A stretch of 33,332 nt of DNA from Gammaproteobacteria bacterium (GTDB lineage: Bacteria; Pseudomonadota; Gammaproteobacteria; Pseudomonadales; Azotimanducaceae): positions 1 to 33,332 of the forward strand of contig PAPD01000036.1 in assembly GCA_002708765.1 (NCBI GenBank), given 5' to 3'. A program made the position numbers and the translations under genes. The notes beneath the pieces are model-generated. The model made no database searches. It was not told the DNA's origin and worked only from the letters and a program-made list of their open reading frames with translations. Below, piece by piece: positions 32,193-33,332 of this stretch (positions are counted from its first letter, which is position 1; every line of letters begins with the position of its first letter).

Positions 32193-33332
32193 GGTAGTTG
32201 CCTTATCTGGATTGCTTCGATCCCGGTACCAGCGAGAGCATCTGAAATAACGACCACTTTGTCATTCTTGATCATGGCTGCCCGCTTTTTGAGAACTCCG
32301 AAAGCAGTCTGCAAAGTTTTCTCGGGATCGGAACTAAACGCTGTCCGGTAGGCTGAAAGGTTTCTATTTAAAACCAACCTTCTCCTTGTTTGAGAATCAT
32401 TGGTAAAAGCGTAGATGCGGGTTTTCTGGGGGTGGCAGTTAGTAACGAGGTCAGCCATTTTCCCTCTTCGAGTAATGACCACAATTCCTTTTGCTTTGAT
32501 GCTTTCGGCGAGATCAACGGCTGTTATTGCGATATTTTGCTTGTCGTTTTCCGATTTGAGCAAACTGGTGAAATTTAGTCCTGTAAATGATTCTGTTGCC
32601 TCGGCGATTTCGACTAGCTGTTCGACGCACCGAATGGGGTGCTTACCAATAGTAGTTTCTCCGGAAAGCATGATCGCATCGACCTCTTCGTAAATAGCGT
32701 TGGCTACATCTGTGACCTCGGCCCTTGTCGGAATAGGGTTGCTGATCATAGATTCGAGGAGATGCGTGGCAACAATGACCCTCTTCCCCGATTCGGCGCA
32801 TTTTTTTACAATCATTCTCTGGACGTTAGGGAGTTCCGCTACATTTATTTCTACGCCCAGATCTCCACGAGCCACCATAATCCCGTCAGATTCCGAGATG
32901 ATTTCGTCAATGTTTTCAACACCGGAGGCATCCTCGATCTTGGCGATTATCTTGATTTTGCCAGTCTTGTTTCCAAGAATTTCCTTTAGCTCTCTTATAT
33001 CTGCTACTTCTCTCACAAACGACAGAGCAATGTAATCCACCTGTTCGTTCAAACCAAAAAAGATATCCTCTCGATCTTTTTTTGTTATAGCGGGCAGATT
33101 TATCCTGATCCCGGGGAGATTTACATGTCGTTTGCTTTTTAAAATTCCTCCGTCGATAACCACGCAGTTAATCGTTCCTCCGGGGTTCTTCTGCAGAACC
33201 TCGAGGTTGATAATTCCGTTATCCACGGTGATCCTATCTCCCACATCGACGCTATCCATGAGATCTTCATAATTGATATGGATAGAGGATTCTTCAACGC
33301 TTACACTGTCCCTGACACATATCGTTATCTCG
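32189..33332 (-). CDS. pyk: pyruvate kinase, 3' part (runs off the window)
   Basis: About 380 codons of the C-terminal part are present; the frame stays open to the right edge, so the true start lies beyond it. Pyruvate kinase converts phosphoenolpyruvate and ADP to pyruvate and ATP in glycolysis. The B-domain remainder (VDVGDRITVDNGIINLEV) is followed by LPAITKKDREDI, KIIAKIEDASGVENIDEI, SDGIMVARGDLGVEI with the metal/substrate residues, and DAIMLSGETTIGKHPI. A C-terminal allosteric domain follows (VVITRRGKMADLVTNCHPQK). The family's ATQMLESM helix reads ATHLLESM here. It ends tail to tail with lon, the two stop codons sharing a CTAG. Confidence 0.95.
   Translation of the reverse strand, partial: EITICVRDSVSVEESSIHINYEDLMDSVDVGDRITVDNGIINLEVLQKNPGGTINCVVIDGGILKSKRHVNLPGIRINLPAITKKDREDIFFGLNEQVDYIALSFVREVADIRELKEILGNKTGKIKIIAKIEDASGVENIDEIISESDGIMVARGDLGVEINVAELPNVQRMIVKKCAESGKRVIVATHLLESMISNPIPTRAEVTDVANAIYEEVDAIMLSGETTIGKHPIRCVEQLVEIAEATESFTGLNFTSLLKSENDKQNIAITAVDLAESIKAKGIVVITRRGKMADLVTNCHPQKTRIYAFTNDSQTRRRLVLNRNLSAYRTAFSSDPEKTLQTAFGVLKKRAAMIKNDKVVVISDALAGTGIEAIQIRQLP

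Noticed and set aside
1-33332. CRISPR array, complete prophage, transposase or toxin-antitoxin pair
   Set aside because: No spaced short repeats, transposase motifs or paired small toxin-antitoxin genes were found on either strand.

Overview
The window looks like a chromosomal segment of a marine, heterotrophic gammaproteobacterium of moderate GC content. The order uvrC-pgsA followed by tRNA-Cys(GCA) and tRNA-Leu(UAA) echoes the uvrC-pgsA-glyW-cysT-leuZ block of enteric gammaproteobacteria. All three tRNAs encode their CCA ends. Two TonB-dependent receptors, a BCCT osmolyte carrier, a TPR-sulfotransferase and a sulfatase suit a marine osmolyte- and polymer-using lifestyle. No gene fixes the genus, so the lineage is inference.

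Layout. 1-6178 is a core region: tRNA-Ser, a MerR-type HTH/TPR protein, glutaryl-CoA dehydrogenase, uvrC, pgsA, tRNA-Cys (inverted), tesB and tRNA-Leu. 6168-9435 is bounded by two 54-bp near-identical direct repeats. The first begins inside the 3' end of tRNA-Leu, so this is probably a small decayed tRNA-integrated island. It holds gene remnants, a TPR/2OG-Fe(II) oxygenase fusion, a tiny zinc-ribbon protein and an exported nuclease. Just past it lie a 5'-truncated MORN-repeat gene and an overlapping phytanoyl-CoA-dioxygenase-like gene. 10736-14617 carries an amidohydrolase of the N-acyl-D-amino-acid deacylase type and a Tat-exported FAD oxidoreductase resembling spermidine dehydrogenase.

14977-18064 is a one-carbon module: a GcvT-fold THF methyltransferase/demethylase, a MetF-like reductase and a homocysteine S-methyltransferase. 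18315-24345 reads as one transcription unit: TonB-dependent receptor, TPR-sulfotransferase and BCCT transporter. A second receptor with its own good promoter, a small ABM-domain protein and a CxPxR sulfatase follow. The window ends with a Lon protease behind a possible heat-shock promoter, convergent with and overlapping the pyruvate kinase gene, which runs off the right edge.

Most suggestive as a system is 14977-29592. A methylated compound could enter through the BCCT carrier or a receptor, be demethylated onto THF by the GcvT-fold enzyme, and have its methyl group oxidised through MetF or passed to homocysteine. The sulfotransferase and sulfatase suggest that sulfate esters are also made or broken here. 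This linkage rests on gene order alone. No CRISPR array, prophage or intact insertion sequence was seen.
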